Assembly: GCA_030374765.1 (NCBI GenBank)
Contig: JARGXX010000077.1
Location: 372,001 to 436,000 of the forward strand
Length of the DNA stretch: 64,000 bases
DNA from: Agarophyton chilense
Taxonomy: Eukaryota; Rhodophyta; Florideophyceae; Gracilariales; Gracilariaceae
Direction of reading: 5' to 3'
The position numbers were made by a program, and so were the translations under genes. Below the pieces are notes generated by a model. It had not been told where the DNA came from. It saw nothing but the letters and a program-made list of their open reading frames with translations, and ran no database searches. Below are positions 10,462 to 20,523 of this stretch, piece by piece. How positions within the stretch are numbered: position 1 is the stretch's first letter; the number at the start of each line of letters is the position of its first letter.

Positions 10462-11508
10462 ATGCAGGTACGAGCCACCAATGTCGCGCCATCCAAGATA
10501 GCTGCTTCGTCGAGAAAAGCGTTTGCGACGGGTGCTGGCGGCGGTGCTGGCGGCGGCGCTGGCGGCGACGATGGCGCCTTGCCCGAGACCGAGGCCAAGC
10601 TCACCTGTCAGAACGTGCGCAGCGTGTTGAAGGCCTTCGCCCAGGCAGACAATGTAGCCGTGGCATCGTGGTTACTTGCCAACCCCGCGCAACAATTCCA
10701 TCACAGCTCGGAGTTGTCTACCTGGGCGTTTGACTCGTCGCTGGCCATTCATGCTGAGCAGCGTCTCACAAACATGAACGGCACATGGCCGACACCGGAG
10801 GAGGGAATGCAGTTTGTTGGGGGTTCGGCGGAGGGAGCGGAACCGGGCAAGGACCTGTTGCTGGTCCCCGTGCGTCTATTTGGCGCCAAGCTGGTCGGCT
10901 ACAGTTTCGGGGGTGCAGGTGAAGTTGGCCGAAAAGACTTTTGCCCGTACGGAGCGCCTACAAATGCATTTGTGCCGCATTATGTGGGAAGATTCAGCTT
11001 CGACGTGGCGAACAACGACCTGCTAATCATCGCGCACAATGCGACGCCAAACGCCACCGTAATCATCTCGGTGCGCGGGGGAACGCGGCGCGAAAGGGCG
11101 TTATACGTGGTGCCGCCCGCGGCGTACGACCAGCATAAACTGCCATCGCGTGTGTTATCGCTGACATTCGGCACGGAACGCAGGGAGGACTGGCAGCCAA
11201 AGTACCAGTTTGCGGTGGGCGCCGAGGGCGAGGGCGAGTGGCGGTGGATGGTGGAAGCGCTGGCGCGCTTGGAACGAATGCTCAAGGGGCGCTTTGTGTG
11301 TGACAACATGCGGCGCGACGACATGGACCAGCTCAGCGGTGAGGTGCTCAACCGGCGTACGGCTGCCACGGAGAGTGTGTTCGACGTGAAGGACGCCGTG
11401 AGTACGCGCGTGTTCCGCGACATGGCCACGCGCTGCTACTTCTCGTACATGGCGCGCGTAATCGGCGCGCGCGCCGCCCCTGCCACTCAGGTAAACAGCT
11501 TGCCATGA
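10462..11508 (+). CDS. WLF-family protein 1 (two shared modules, no bZIP)
   Basis: The ATG at 10,462 gives 348 residues. A Gly-rich run at about 24-37 is encoded by GGC-type repeats. Module 1 (about 50-235) has VAVASWLLANPAQQFHH, DLLLVPV...LVGYSF, VGRFSF and LPSRVLSL, the same ordered motifs as in the three neighbouring paralogues. Module 2 (about 255-330) has LERMLKGRF, then RVFRDMATRCYFSYMA, matching the second module of the bZIP paralogues. There is no basic region or leucine zipper. The last codons overlap a good splice donor (ACTCAG|GTAAAC at about 11,490), so a different C-terminus from a downstream exon is possible. It lies 227 bp upstream of paralogue 2. I know no named family for these modules. 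A regulatory partner lacking a DNA-binding domain is an inference. Confidence 0.75.
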   Translation: MQVRATNVAPSKIAASSRKAFATGAGGGAGGGAGGDDGALPETEAKLTCQNVRSVLKAFAQADNVAVASWLLANPAQQFHHSSELSTWAFDSSLAIHAEQRLTNMNGTWPTPEEGMQFVGGSAEGAEPGKDLLLVPVRLFGAKLVGYSFGGAGEVGRKDFCPYGAPTNAFVPHYVGRFSFDVANNDLLIIAHNATPNATVIISVRGGTRRERALYVVPPAAYDQHKLPSRVLSLTFGTERREDWQPKYQFAVGAEGEGEWRWMVEALARLERMLKGRFVCDNMRRDDMDQLSGEVLNRRTAATESVFDVKDAVSTRVFRDMATRCYFSYMARVIGARAAPATQVNSLP

Positions 11509-11735
11509 TGCGAGCTCCTATTGGATGTATATGCCGCCCGCAGCCAATCCAATCATGCCCTGCCAGCGATGCTTGCAATCCCCCTGCCGCTTCTTCCTGC
11601 GCCCCCACTTCATCTTCTCGCCTCACATGTGACTCCCCAACCTACTCTTCCTTGTCCCCGCCCCACTCCGCCCCGCCTTCTTCGTCATGAACCCACCCCT
11701 TTCGCTCCCCTGTTCTTCCTGACTAACCGTGTCAA
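11509..11735 (+). promoter_or_regulatory. pyrimidine-rich leader of WLF-family gene 2
   Basis: The coding strand is strongly C/T-rich for about 170 bp before the ATG at 11,736 and contains GACTAAC, a branch-point-like word, 20 bp before it. Similar C/T-rich leaders precede WLF gene 3 and the GATA gene. It may be a 5' UTR, a core-promoter feature or the end of an intron. Confidence 0.4.
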
Positions 11736-13217
11736 ATGAGTGCTGCGCCCCGCTTTTCTGCCCCGTCCACCGAGTCTCTGCCGGCTACCTTCTTTGACGA
11801 CGCCAGATGTGCCGACACCGGCGCCGACCGCCGCACCCACGAGCAGCGCTGCTTGCTAGCTCGCTGTTTGCTCCTGGCGTCGCAGCATCGTTGGGTGGCC
11901 GAGTGGCTGTTCTCAGACCCCCATACCAGGTTTCATCGCAATCTCCATGTCGCCCTCTCCGCCTTTGATCACGCCCACCCGCTGTCTATCATGCACTCGT
12001 TCCAAGGACAGAACTCTACTCGAAATCTCGCTTCTGAGATGCTTCTCATACCCATGGCCAACATGAACGCCATCACTGTCGGATACATCACTCTCAGGGG
12101 GGGGTCCAATTGGCATGGGCACGTCGGTCGATATGCCTTTCATTCACAGTCTGCTGAAGTCCTCATGGTGGTCAACAACTACACTCCAGACGCCACCGCC
12201 GTCATGGCCGTTATACCCCAGCCTGATACCGTCAAACAGTTCCTAATCACTTGCCCGGTCTTAGAATACTCTTTCAACAACCTTCCTAATCAGGCGTTCA
12301 CCGTTCACGTCGCCGAACGGGATCAAACATCCAAAAATTCACCGCAACAAATAGCTCACCAGCTACAAGCTTTTCCTGCTTCAATTGACCGTCTCCTCGA
12401 ACTCTGCTCAACGAACGATTCAATGCTCCCGTCTTCAAGTTATCACTCTGATTTGCTTTCGCTTCTTGACTTAGACCCGCCCTCGCAACTACCTTGGATC
12501 ATCGATAGCGCATCTTCCCTGTCCGACAACATCGGCATACCAGCCAATCCTGGGACAGCAGATACCTCTTCCGGCGCCTTCAATCTCACTGCCATATCAG
12601 ATTCAATTCGTCACATCGAGAATACTCTACATGGAACATTTCTTGGCACTTCAGAAATCCACTACCCGCTGGCCCTCGCTTTTGAGTCCCCTGTCAAACA
12701 AACCATTGTTAGTATTGCCGCGGCCGACTCTCTAGAGGCTACTCTCTTGCGAAGGTACGCAGTCAAAGTTTATTTCGACGCCACAACTCCCGTCATCAGC
12801 GACGAGAAGTATTTGGCGCTTCCTTCATTTCCTTACTCTGTTACTGCAGAGCCGTCGCCATCGCAACCGCAAAATTCTACGGGCAATGACAAACAGTATT
12901 TTCGGCGGATTGCACCTAGTCCCATGACTGTAGCAAGCGATAATCCAACAGTCGCAAAAGCGGACGCCGATTTAGCGCGGGAGAGAACACTGGAGGCGCG
13001 TCGAAGACGTAATCGTCTCTCCGCAGCACGAAGCAACGATAAGCGGAAAGAAAAATGGAAACGGAAAGTTCAAACGCTTCAAGAGCTTCGAGAGCGTATG
13101 AAGAATCTTCTATCAAAGCAACAGCAGTTGGTGGAAGAGAACGGCATGTTGCGCAAACTGGTTGGATATGACGTTGCAGGGGGAAGGGGGTGTTCCCAGG
13201 CTCAAAACGCAATGTAA
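11736..13217 (+). CDS. WLF-family protein 2 with C-terminal bZIP
   Basis: The 493-residue ORF starts at ATG 11,736. Module 1 (about 35-190) carries RWVAEWLFSDPHTRFHRN, MLLIPMANMNAITVGYI and HVGRYAFH. Module 2 begins with DTSSGAFNLTAISDS at about residue 276, then IENTLHGTF and RRYAVKVYFDA. A C-terminal bZIP follows at about 415-478. Its basic region includes RRRRNRLSAARSNDKRK. Leucines sit 25, 32, 39 and 46 residues after the basic-region Asn (Asn426), the standard register. The position eight residues after that Asn, normally an invariant Arg, is Asn434 (codon AAC at 13,035-13,037). The protein is therefore predicted to be a nuclear, dimerising DNA-binding factor with unusual base recognition. 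The N-terminal modules have no known function. Confidence 0.85.
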   Translation: MSAAPRFSAPSTESLPATFFDDARCADTGADRRTHEQRCLLARCLLLASQHRWVAEWLFSDPHTRFHRNLHVALSAFDHAHPLSIMHSFQGQNSTRNLASEMLLIPMANMNAITVGYITLRGGSNWHGHVGRYAFHSQSAEVLMVVNNYTPDATAVMAVIPQPDTVKQFLITCPVLEYSFNNLPNQAFTVHVAERDQTSKNSPQQIAHQLQAFPASIDRLLELCSTNDSMLPSSSYHSDLLSLLDLDPPSQLPWIIDSASSLSDNIGIPANPGTADTSSGAFNLTAISDSIRHIENTLHGTFLGTSEIHYPLALAFESPVKQTIVSIAAADSLEATLLRRYAVKVYFDATTPVISDEKYLALPSFPYSVTAEPSPSQPQNSTGNDKQYFRRIAPSPMTVASDNPTVAKADADLARERTLEARRRRNRLSAARSNDKRKEKWKRKVQTLQELRERMKNLLSKQQQLVEENGMLRKLVGYDVAGGRGCSQAQNAM

Positions 13218-14171
13218 CAGATGTCCGAAGGAACAGCTCTGCAAGAGGTTTTTTGTTTCATGCTCGAAAGTTTGAAAGGAGCGCTAAGGCGGCGCTAGAG
13301 ATGTTCGATTATATGTATACTTGATCCCTTTCTTGGGGCGTACGTACAGTTTCACGCCTCAAATAGCGGAAGCCCTTTCTTCAGGCTTTCTCAGCGCTTT
13401 ACATTTTGTTGTTGCTCGAAGCGAAAGAGTGGTGGTAAGCAGTCGCTAGAGTTCACCAGTAAGCTTCATGGTGCTCCTTGATATGCGCTGCGTCACCACT
13501 GTTCCTAGAAGTTGTCGCTGGCTCTTCCAGGGATGTCGTGTTGAACTCTTCCGGTGTAGATGTCATTGCTTTCTCACCAAGATGCCTGGGGCATCAGTTC
13601 TTGGGCTTGCATATCCTTGCAAAGACGAGTCTTATCAAGGTGGGTTGCCTATGGCCGAAGACTACATACAAGGCGACCAATGAAAGCTTCCGGTCTGAGA
13701 GATAGATTAGAGTCGTTGTCTAATATCGAGCCATATTCCATCTTGCAGGAAATCTTCGTGACGCTCTTGTTGTGCAGTCTATGATAAAGGCTTTCTGTTT
13801 CTGATACAACAAAAGCTATGAGAAATAGAGGGTAATGTCTGAAACTTTCAATTGTGTTTCACACTTGCGTCCCGTGCTGTCCGTGTTGCACAAAGTGCTA
13901 CGCTGCATTTTGCAACAAATGGAGTGAGTCGGACGTTGCAGTTGGGGAACACTTTTCAGTGTAAAAAGGAAGTGTGAAACTCAACAGCATACGAACTGCT
14001 TTCAATTTGAACGCCTGTATGAAGCTGAGTAGAAAACTGTACGGTGGGATCCATCGAAGACAAGCTTCGTCCCTGAAGCAGAGATGTTCGGATGCAGCGA
14101 TTACAAAGAAGAGCAAGAGTGGTTTCTCTCCTTGACCCGTGTTACGTTTGGCCACAGTACCATCCACAGAG
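13218..14171. other. intergenic region between convergent WLF genes 2 and 3
   Basis: No gene is supported. It lies between the stop codons of two converging genes, so it probably contains both 3' UTRs. A minus-strand frame at 13,898-14,305 overlaps gene 3 out of frame and is taken as spurious. Confidence 0.5.
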
Positions 14172-15746
14172 CTAACCCGATTCTGGAAATGAACCCTCCT
14201 CAACTTCTGAAGGTGACCTTGGTTTATAACTGAGTGATAGCTGCTTGATGGCCGGGCCAGGAAACGGCGTGTTCCTGCATTGGCTGAGTCCAACTTTTGA
14301 AACAAGTGGGTCCGCTTTGAACAACCAGCTAGTGTCAGGCTGTGCTACACCTCTTGACAATCCTGATTTCCACAACAGAGTGTCATAGTATATCTGGGCC
14401 GCAGTTTTTCTGAAGCGGGTTAGATTATCAGCGCGTAATGGAGTTGTCTTACTAGTAGCACGGTACGTCTCTGACCTAGACATAGCTGAAGTTCTTTCAT
14501 CGAAAAATACACGCACAGCATTTGGTACCTCAAACGTTCCCTCAAATAAGCTCACAACTGTTTCCGTCGAAAATGAGCGCCGTTTTCGGTCTTGGGGTTT
14601 TCGGTAGTTGAGGTGCTCGTCGTCGGAATCGAGGCCACCTCCGTGACTCCCTTCACTTAGGGTATCATCATCTTCCGGGGTGACGCACCACGAAAAATCG
14701 TCGTCGCTCATTGTAGGATCTGGTATAGGGGGCTGCTGGGGTTTTGGCGTTTTCTCTTCTTCAGAGCGCATTGGTTTTGGTGAGCGAGATAAACTAACTG
14801 AACTCATGTCAAAGAGAACGGAAGACTTAGATTTCGAGATGGGAGGTTTGTGGAAAGAGCGCTTCATGATACGAATATCACGCCGGGAAAGCCATGAAGT
14901 AGAAGACTGATGATACAAATCTTGTGAACGGGCTTTTTGACGTTGATTGAAACAAAAGGATTGGTCAAGCTCCTCTAAAACGCATCGAGGAAGCTGTTGG
15001 ATAGAGTTTCCCTCCCATACGCCGTGCGCATAGTCAGAGGGGCCCTTTATGAGATGTTGTTCATTGTGCGGGTTAATGAGGTGCCCATAATGGTGATCGG
15101 CGACTGGCTGTGATGAAGTTGGGAGAATTGGAGATATTCGCGGGCTGTATGGGCGGGTGGAGGGCGCTTCATTTTTACAAACAAAAGCTGAATGAAGCTT
15201 GGAGGGAAGCTGACAATGTTGAGATGAGATACGAGGAATCCCAAAGAAATACCTGTTGCGCGAGTGGTGGGATGGGCGGTGTACGCAAAGTAAAGCGTCG
15301 TTTCCAGGTGCCATGTTGATGCATAAGTTAACAAGGTTCAATTCGGGGGAATACGCAAAGCGCCCCAGGCGCAGGTGGTGGAAAGGGACCCTTTCCTGAA
15401 TCAAGGGGTTCGGTGAAATGATGGCTGTGAAGGAGTAACCCAGGATAACGTGATCTGTCGAAAGAGCTTGCACGAACAGGGTGGTGGAGGAGACGGCTGT
15501 GAGGGGCGGGGGGGAAGTGTGTGTAAAGTTTTGAAGCAAGTCGAAGGACTGTGACGAGACATAGGCGCTGGCCTCGGCGAATGCGGAAAGAGGCAGAATG
15601 TCGTAGTTGAGGTGGAAAGGGGCATGTTGGCCGGAAAAGAGCCACTCTGCGACCTGGGGGTCGGAACGGGGAAGGCGGAGAGCATTCTGCAGCTCCGTGG
15701 CGACGTCAATGTGTGCTGGTGGTGAAGAACGCTGAGCGGGGGACAT
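14172..15746 (-). CDS. WLF-family protein 3 (no bZIP, acidic middle)
   Basis: The minus-strand ORF is open from 15,986. The ATG at 15,746 is preferred because the stretch before it is a C/T-rich leader and the family similarity begins just after it. The resulting protein has 524 residues. Module 1 (about 15-190) has PQVAEWLFSGQHAPFHLN, HVILGYSF and LGRFAYSP, and a shortened LPSKLHSAF end. The middle is Ser/Pro-rich with an acidic block (about 340-380, e.g. CVTPEDDDTLSEGSHGG). Module 2 (about 393-462) shows VVSLFEGTFEVP and RFRKTAAQIYYDTLL. No bZIP follows. It is transcribed opposite to the other three paralogues and shares an 874-bp divergent spacer with gene 4. It could be a partner or competitor of the bZIP members, but this is inference. 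Confidence 0.75.
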   Translation of the reverse strand: MSPAQRSSPPAHIDVATELQNALRLPRSDPQVAEWLFSGQHAPFHLNYDILPLSAFAEASAYVSSQSFDLLQNFTHTSPPPLTAVSSTTLFVQALSTDHVILGYSFTAIISPNPLIQERVPFHHLRLGRFAYSPELNLVNLCINMAPGNDALLCVHRPSHHSRNRYFFGIPRISSQHCQLPSKLHSAFVCKNEAPSTRPYSPRISPILPTSSQPVADHHYGHLINPHNEQHLIKGPSDYAHGVWEGNSIQQLPRCVLEELDQSFCFNQRQKARSQDLYHQSSTSWLSRRDIRIMKRSFHKPPISKSKSSVLFDMSSVSLSRSPKPMRSEEEKTPKPQQPPIPDPTMSDDDFSWCVTPEDDDTLSEGSHGGGLDSDDEHLNYRKPQDRKRRSFSTETVVSLFEGTFEVPNAVRVFFDERTSAMSRSETYRATSKTTPLRADNLTRFRKTAAQIYYDTLLWKSGLSRGVAQPDTSWLFKADPLVSKVGLSQCRNTPFPGPAIKQLSLSYKPRSPSEVEEGSFPESG

Positions 15747-16620
15747 GTGGGGAAAGGGGTTGTGGAACACAAAACGCGAGGAAGAGAAAGAGAATCTAGA
15801 GGGGAGCAAGTTGGTTGTGAAGGGACAGGGATGAAACGAAAGGGAGATGAACGGGACGTGAAGCAAAGCAGATGGGGGCCGTGGGGGTGATTGGGGCTGG
15901 TTGAAGCGGAACGGAAAACGAAAGAGAAGAAGCGGGGAGCGCGCACAGCCCCCACAGTCGCCAGTGGCGCGTGCTGGCGAATTCACTGGGGGCTACTGAA
16001 CCGTGTGGGCAAAGGGTGCCAGTGGGGGCTGGGCGGGTGGCAGGCCGACAGCGTCACAGCCGAAAGGGGCCGGCCCTCCACTGGGCGCACATTGCGAGTT
16101 GCATGTGCATTAGCCTGCGCTTGTCGCCGCATCGGGCGACTCCTTCGTGCCACCGAGTCCACAGCTATCTTGGAGATAGGGATATAGCCACAGCCACATT
16201 CCAGGGCTTTCAAGCTCCAGCCAATAACAGCGCGCCGCGTGGCAACCCGAACACCAGGACGCGTGGACGCGTGGACGCGTGTGAGCTAATGGCAGCACCT
16301 CCATGCCTCGCACAGTGGTTCGTTGATGCGGTCGGCGTTTCCAGGCGTCGCTCTGTGGCCTTTTCGACAGAGTCGGCACGTCACCAAGACTGCGGCGCGC
16401 GCTGGTGCCCATTGCTGGCTGGCGAATGGTCTTTACCCGGCCAGCGCTTTGCGTGGCGGTGCTTTGCGGCTGCTTGACGTAAACGAAGTGCGACTACGAC
16501 GTAGCGGTAACTTGATTAGGGCCTTGTTAATTGGCGACCTCGCCTGCGTTCAAGTGAAAAGAAGCCGTCGTCACCAGCGCTTGCGTCAGCTCGTGCCGCT
16601 CGCGTCCTGCCCAACGTGCC
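15747..16620. promoter_or_regulatory. divergent intergenic spacer of WLF genes 3 and 4
   Basis: This 874-bp spacer lies between two divergently read paralogues and must hold both promoters. The gene-3 side is C/T-rich on the minus strand. A short tandem array of GGACGCGT-type units (period 9) lies near 16,257-16,281. No independent gene is recognised. Confidence 0.45.
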
Positions 16621-18603
16621 ATGTGCGACCAACATTCGCTGCCAGTGCCGCCTGACGCGTACGACAAGGTGCCGCTCTTCATCGAATCGGACGACCCCCT
16701 TTTTCACGTCGGCAAGAAAGAACTCTGGCACGCGTTGCGCACCGCCCGTGAAAACCCGTGGGTTGCCGAATGGCTCTTTTCCGACCACGCGCGTCCCTTT
16801 CATTCGCACGCCTCCGTCCCGCCCGAGTCCTTCGACAATGCGCTCGCCATTCATCTGCACCATGACATTTCAACGCCTGATCAGTGTACTCCAATCGACC
16901 CGTACCGCCAAGTCGCTCGTCCTGTATGTGGCGAAAAGAAGCTCGTCTTCTCGAAGGACATCGACCTTTTGTTGGTTCCCGTCGCTCATCTTGATGGTGT
17001 TACCGTCGGTTACACTTTCATTCGAGGCATTCGCGAAGATGCAGTACATGAGACTATGCGACCTTCCTTTGAAACCGCCCGCACTACAGGCATTGAGTTT
17101 GGCGCTCCCACGTTCATTCCGGGTCGTTTCACCTTCCACAACGAGCGCCGAGACTACCTTATGGTCGTTAATGGAATGTCGCCGCACATGACCGGTATTG
17201 TGTCCATGCGCTGGCGAACTGAATCCACTCGCGACAGATGTTTTTTCGCCATTCCCAAGGCTAATTATGGTGCTAACAATCTTCCTAGCCGCGTTCTCAC
17301 CGTACAATGCAATGTCGACCATGCCATCAACACCAGCCCTAACGCCAATCGAAATACCCCCCACTCGGAATGTACACAGCAAACCGAAAACTCACAATCC
17401 GGCACCTTTCCTCTCGCAGTTAACCCTACGCACGATTACTTACCGCAACCATCTCCGAAATCAATTCCAATTCACTTTGATTTCGACTCGAGCGCAGACC
17501 CCGTCCTCGAACCAAGAGAGCAAGAGGTTCCCGACCCGTTCTTCAAGTTAGATGCAAATCTTGACAACACCTGGGCTCAAGGCTTGGAAACAATTGGCAC
17601 AATAATCCCGCCAGGTGACGCTAATGACCTCCCAGAGCTCATGCAGGACATCTTTCCAAACACCAGTTTCGACGACATGGAGCAGTTGTTCAATATGGCA
17701 AATGCAGTCTGGTCTAATGAAAGCCCGTTTCCAGTTGCTGAGGAGCAACCTAATTTGCTGTCCCCCGCCCTTTCTTCCTTTACAGCTTCGTCACGTAATA
17801 CCTCTGGCGAGAAAGCATCTGGCTCGCAGCCGCACTCAGCTCCGGAAATTGATAATCATGCGAGCTCATGGCTTGTGTCGGATGGCGTTAGTGCCACACC
17901 AGATGGAGTTGGTGTCCCACGTCGCCCTGGTGGAAATGATACTTCGTCCGGGGCGTTTAACATGTCTGCCTTGTCTGATTCACTCCAATCGATAGAACGG
18001 TCACTCAAGGGGAATTTCTTTAGTCCTAAAGTGCGGAAGGATATCATGCATCCACAAACTGGCGAGCTGCTATCACGATCTACCGGTCAATTAACGGCAA
18101 AGTTGGAAACACTAGACGCTTTTAGTCTAAAATTGTTCCGTGAGATTGCAGCGCAATCATACTACGCGTCTGTCATGAACATGTCGAGTGATAATCGACT
18201 GCTTCCCATGATACAGCCTATGCCTGCATCAGATTCCTTATCAAATGGAGGAAAGGCTGCGCATCGGAATCCAATAAGGAAACGACCGGTTTTTAAAAAG
18301 GTAGCGCCCGCGTTGCTGGCTCCAAGGCCTGTTGCCATCGTAGCCGCGCCAGACACTGGAATTTCGGACGAACAAGCGGCTGCAAAATCCAAGGAGGAGG
18401 CAGTCCGGCAGGCAAAACTGGAGGCAAAGCGCATTAAGAACAGAATGAGTGCTGCGAGAAGTAATCAAAAGCGGCGTGCCCAACTCGACGCGCAACGACA
18501 AGAACTAGCCGCGCTGCGGCAGAGAGCCGAAGAATTGACCAACAAGAAGCAGGTCCTAATGGAAGAGAATAAGGCATTAAGAAGATATGTACAAGAATCT
18601 TGA
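16621..18603 (+). CDS. WLF-family protein 4 with C-terminal bZIP
   Basis: The ATG at 16,621 opens a 660-residue protein, the longest of the cluster. Module 1 (about 35-245) carries PWVAEWLFSDHARPFHSH, DLLLVPVAHLDGVTVGYTF, PGRFTFH and NLPSRVLTV. A long linker rich in Asn, Pro and acidic residues follows. Module 2 starts at about 438 with NDTSSGAFNMSALSDS, then IERSLKGNFFS and LFREIAAQSYYASV. The bZIP occupies about 598-660, with basic region KRIKNRMSAARSNQKRR and leucines at +25, +32, +39 and +46 from Asn607. The position of the invariant Arg is Asn615 (codon AAT at 18,463-18,465), the same substitution as in protein 2. It is probably a nuclear transcription factor that can dimerise with protein 2. 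Confidence 0.85.
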   Translation: MCDQHSLPVPPDAYDKVPLFIESDDPLFHVGKKELWHALRTARENPWVAEWLFSDHARPFHSHASVPPESFDNALAIHLHHDISTPDQCTPIDPYRQVARPVCGEKKLVFSKDIDLLLVPVAHLDGVTVGYTFIRGIREDAVHETMRPSFETARTTGIEFGAPTFIPGRFTFHNERRDYLMVVNGMSPHMTGIVSMRWRTESTRDRCFFAIPKANYGANNLPSRVLTVQCNVDHAINTSPNANRNTPHSECTQQTENSQSGTFPLAVNPTHDYLPQPSPKSIPIHFDFDSSADPVLEPREQEVPDPFFKLDANLDNTWAQGLETIGTIIPPGDANDLPELMQDIFPNTSFDDMEQLFNMANAVWSNESPFPVAEEQPNLLSPALSSFTASSRNTSGEKASGSQPHSAPEIDNHASSWLVSDGVSATPDGVGVPRRPGGNDTSSGAFNMSALSDSLQSIERSLKGNFFSPKVRKDIMHPQTGELLSRSTGQLTAKLETLDAFSLKLFREIAAQSYYASVMNMSSDNRLLPMIQPMPASDSLSNGGKAAHRNPIRKRPVFKKVAPALLAPRPVAIVAAPDTGISDEQAAAKSKEEAVRQAKLEAKRIKNRMSAARSNQKRRAQLDAQRQELAALRQRAEELTNKKQVLMEENKALRRYVQES

Positions 18604-20523
18604 CTGTCTTGAAGCAGTGATTGGAAACGCACCTATGTGCGATCCCACTACGTCCTTCTCACGTTGGAACCATATTAAGTTCGCTGGAATTTCGTGTACA
18701 AATATCATCCTCTCAAGAGTTTATTCTGTACTATATACTATCTCTTACCATGGTGGGTTATTGAGTATAATGGGCGGTGCAATGCCAAATTTTGCAGTTC
18801 GTGTGGTGCATCTTGCAGTCGATGGCGGAAGCTATTGGTTTAACATACCCGGTGTTGTTATCTGGAGGTTGATTGTGTCTGAGTACAGTCAATCTAAAGG
18901 TGCCGCGTGCGGAGGAGCTTTTCGTATTAGCAATCACGCATTCGGAAGGTGTGGAATGGATGATTGATGCGAGAAGGTTATGCTTGTTGGAGTATTCATT
19001 ACGGCTCTTGCGGTTGTTGGACTAATGGTCGTCTAATTCCAGGGCGAGATACACCGTCACGAGAACTAGCGCCATGCTTCTTTCCAACATCTTCTTTCAA
19101 TTTGCATAGGGATCTTTCCAGCAAATAGTAAGAACCAATTTAGAGCCGTCACGATTGTGTATTGAGAGTTCCACAGCTCCAATTGCCTCTCTCAAACGCT
19201 TTTTTATCAAGGTTTCGCCTCCCGAAAAGCATCTACTGCTAACATATGTACTTACTGTACATGCAAAAGAAATTGAGCGATGATTTCCGCTACCCCGTTC
19301 GGATGCTCGTTCTTACAACTAATCTTCTTGAGAAGCATCTGTCGCTATTACTTCTGCTTTTGTGTGCAACATCAATGTCATTTGGACATCAAATTCATCT
19401 AGTTTCGCTCCTGTACAGCCTCTACTCGAGGAGCATAAATCGCGACCCCCTCTGCACCTCTCCAGTCAATAGCGCCAAGTTGAACCTGAAATTCACATTG
19501 TCTCCCTCTTGGGTTGCTCGCTTGGTCACCCTTACCGCTGTAGATATACATTACCTGCTTCTCATACCTCTCTAGCTAGGAGTCATTACATTAGATCAGC
19601 CGGTTCGGACAAACATTCACTCGGCGGCCCTCTTCGTCTGCTCTTTGATGCAAACTCATGATCGAGACATAACCTTCTCGAATCCTTAACGATCTGCAGT
19701 TGGAGCGCCGAGTGCAAAATGTATCATCTACTTCTTTCATTGGCCGTTCATAAAATTTTGAACGGACAGCATCTGCAGCGACAACGTCCGCTCTTGTCCA
19801 CTGATGTCGTTTCCTGCTTCTACAATTCGAGGACCAAAGCATGACCTATAGAAGCTCCACACGCCCCGTTCGGAACTAAACATTCGAAGGGTACCAATTT
19901 GAACGCAGAAGATGCTTCATTTTCAATCTGATTAGGTGAGTTGTGCTGTCTTGTTCCGTAGTTCACCTCAAAGACTAACCGCTTTGTCCTTCAACAGGGG
20001 CATTGTGGTCAAACAGTCATCACTATTCTATCAATAATATGCAGTGATTGGCTGTTCCGAGTGACCCAAGAGGACCAGATTCAGCATCAACCAAGGGTCC
20101 AATGATCCAGATGGTACAGTATGAACTGTAAGTTCATGTAAGGCAGTCGACGTCAAGGAAAGCCACGCTGTCGATGAGTTAGATAGAGCCACAAACGCTT
20201 GATCCAGGGCTTCCTTATTGCCTGCCAGACTCCTCTCTAGCTAGTCTGGATCAACTACATTAGCCACACGCAGGATCTACCTTCGAAGTTTGGCCAACTC
20301 CTATCAGTTATGGTTCGGAAAGGCGCCTTCCCCAGCATTTAGCGAGGAGCACTGGAGAAGGGAAACGCGACGCCAAATACCAGCTCGATCTAGATAATTG
20401 CCTGGGATCTACATTTTTATTTGCATTGGGCTTGAGAGAAATAACGCGTATCTCCCTCATCACTGAGGTCTGTCTTGCGTTGTCAAGCTACTGCTTGGCA
20501 ACCCTTTTTGGCGATTTGCATCA
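18604..20523. other. 1.9-kb intergenic region
   Basis: No gene is supported. A hairpin-forming inverted repeat (CCAGACT ... AGTCTGG) lies at 20,225-20,249. A related CTCTCTAGCTAG word also occurs near 19,567, suggesting an old small repeat. The right end is the leader of the WDR18/IPI3 gene. Confidence 0.45.

Noticed and set aside
9987-10733. 248-codon plus-strand frame
   Set aside because: It overlaps WLF gene 1 in another frame; its Arg/Trp/Cys-rich end is the GGC repeat read out of frame.
13898-14305. 135-codon minus-strand frame
   Set aside because: Overlaps WLF gene 3 out of frame and shows no similarity to the family.
15747-15986. 80-residue N-terminal extension of WLF protein 3
   Set aside because: It is the translation of a C/T-rich leader (Phe/Ser/Pro only); family similarity starts after the ATG at 15,746.
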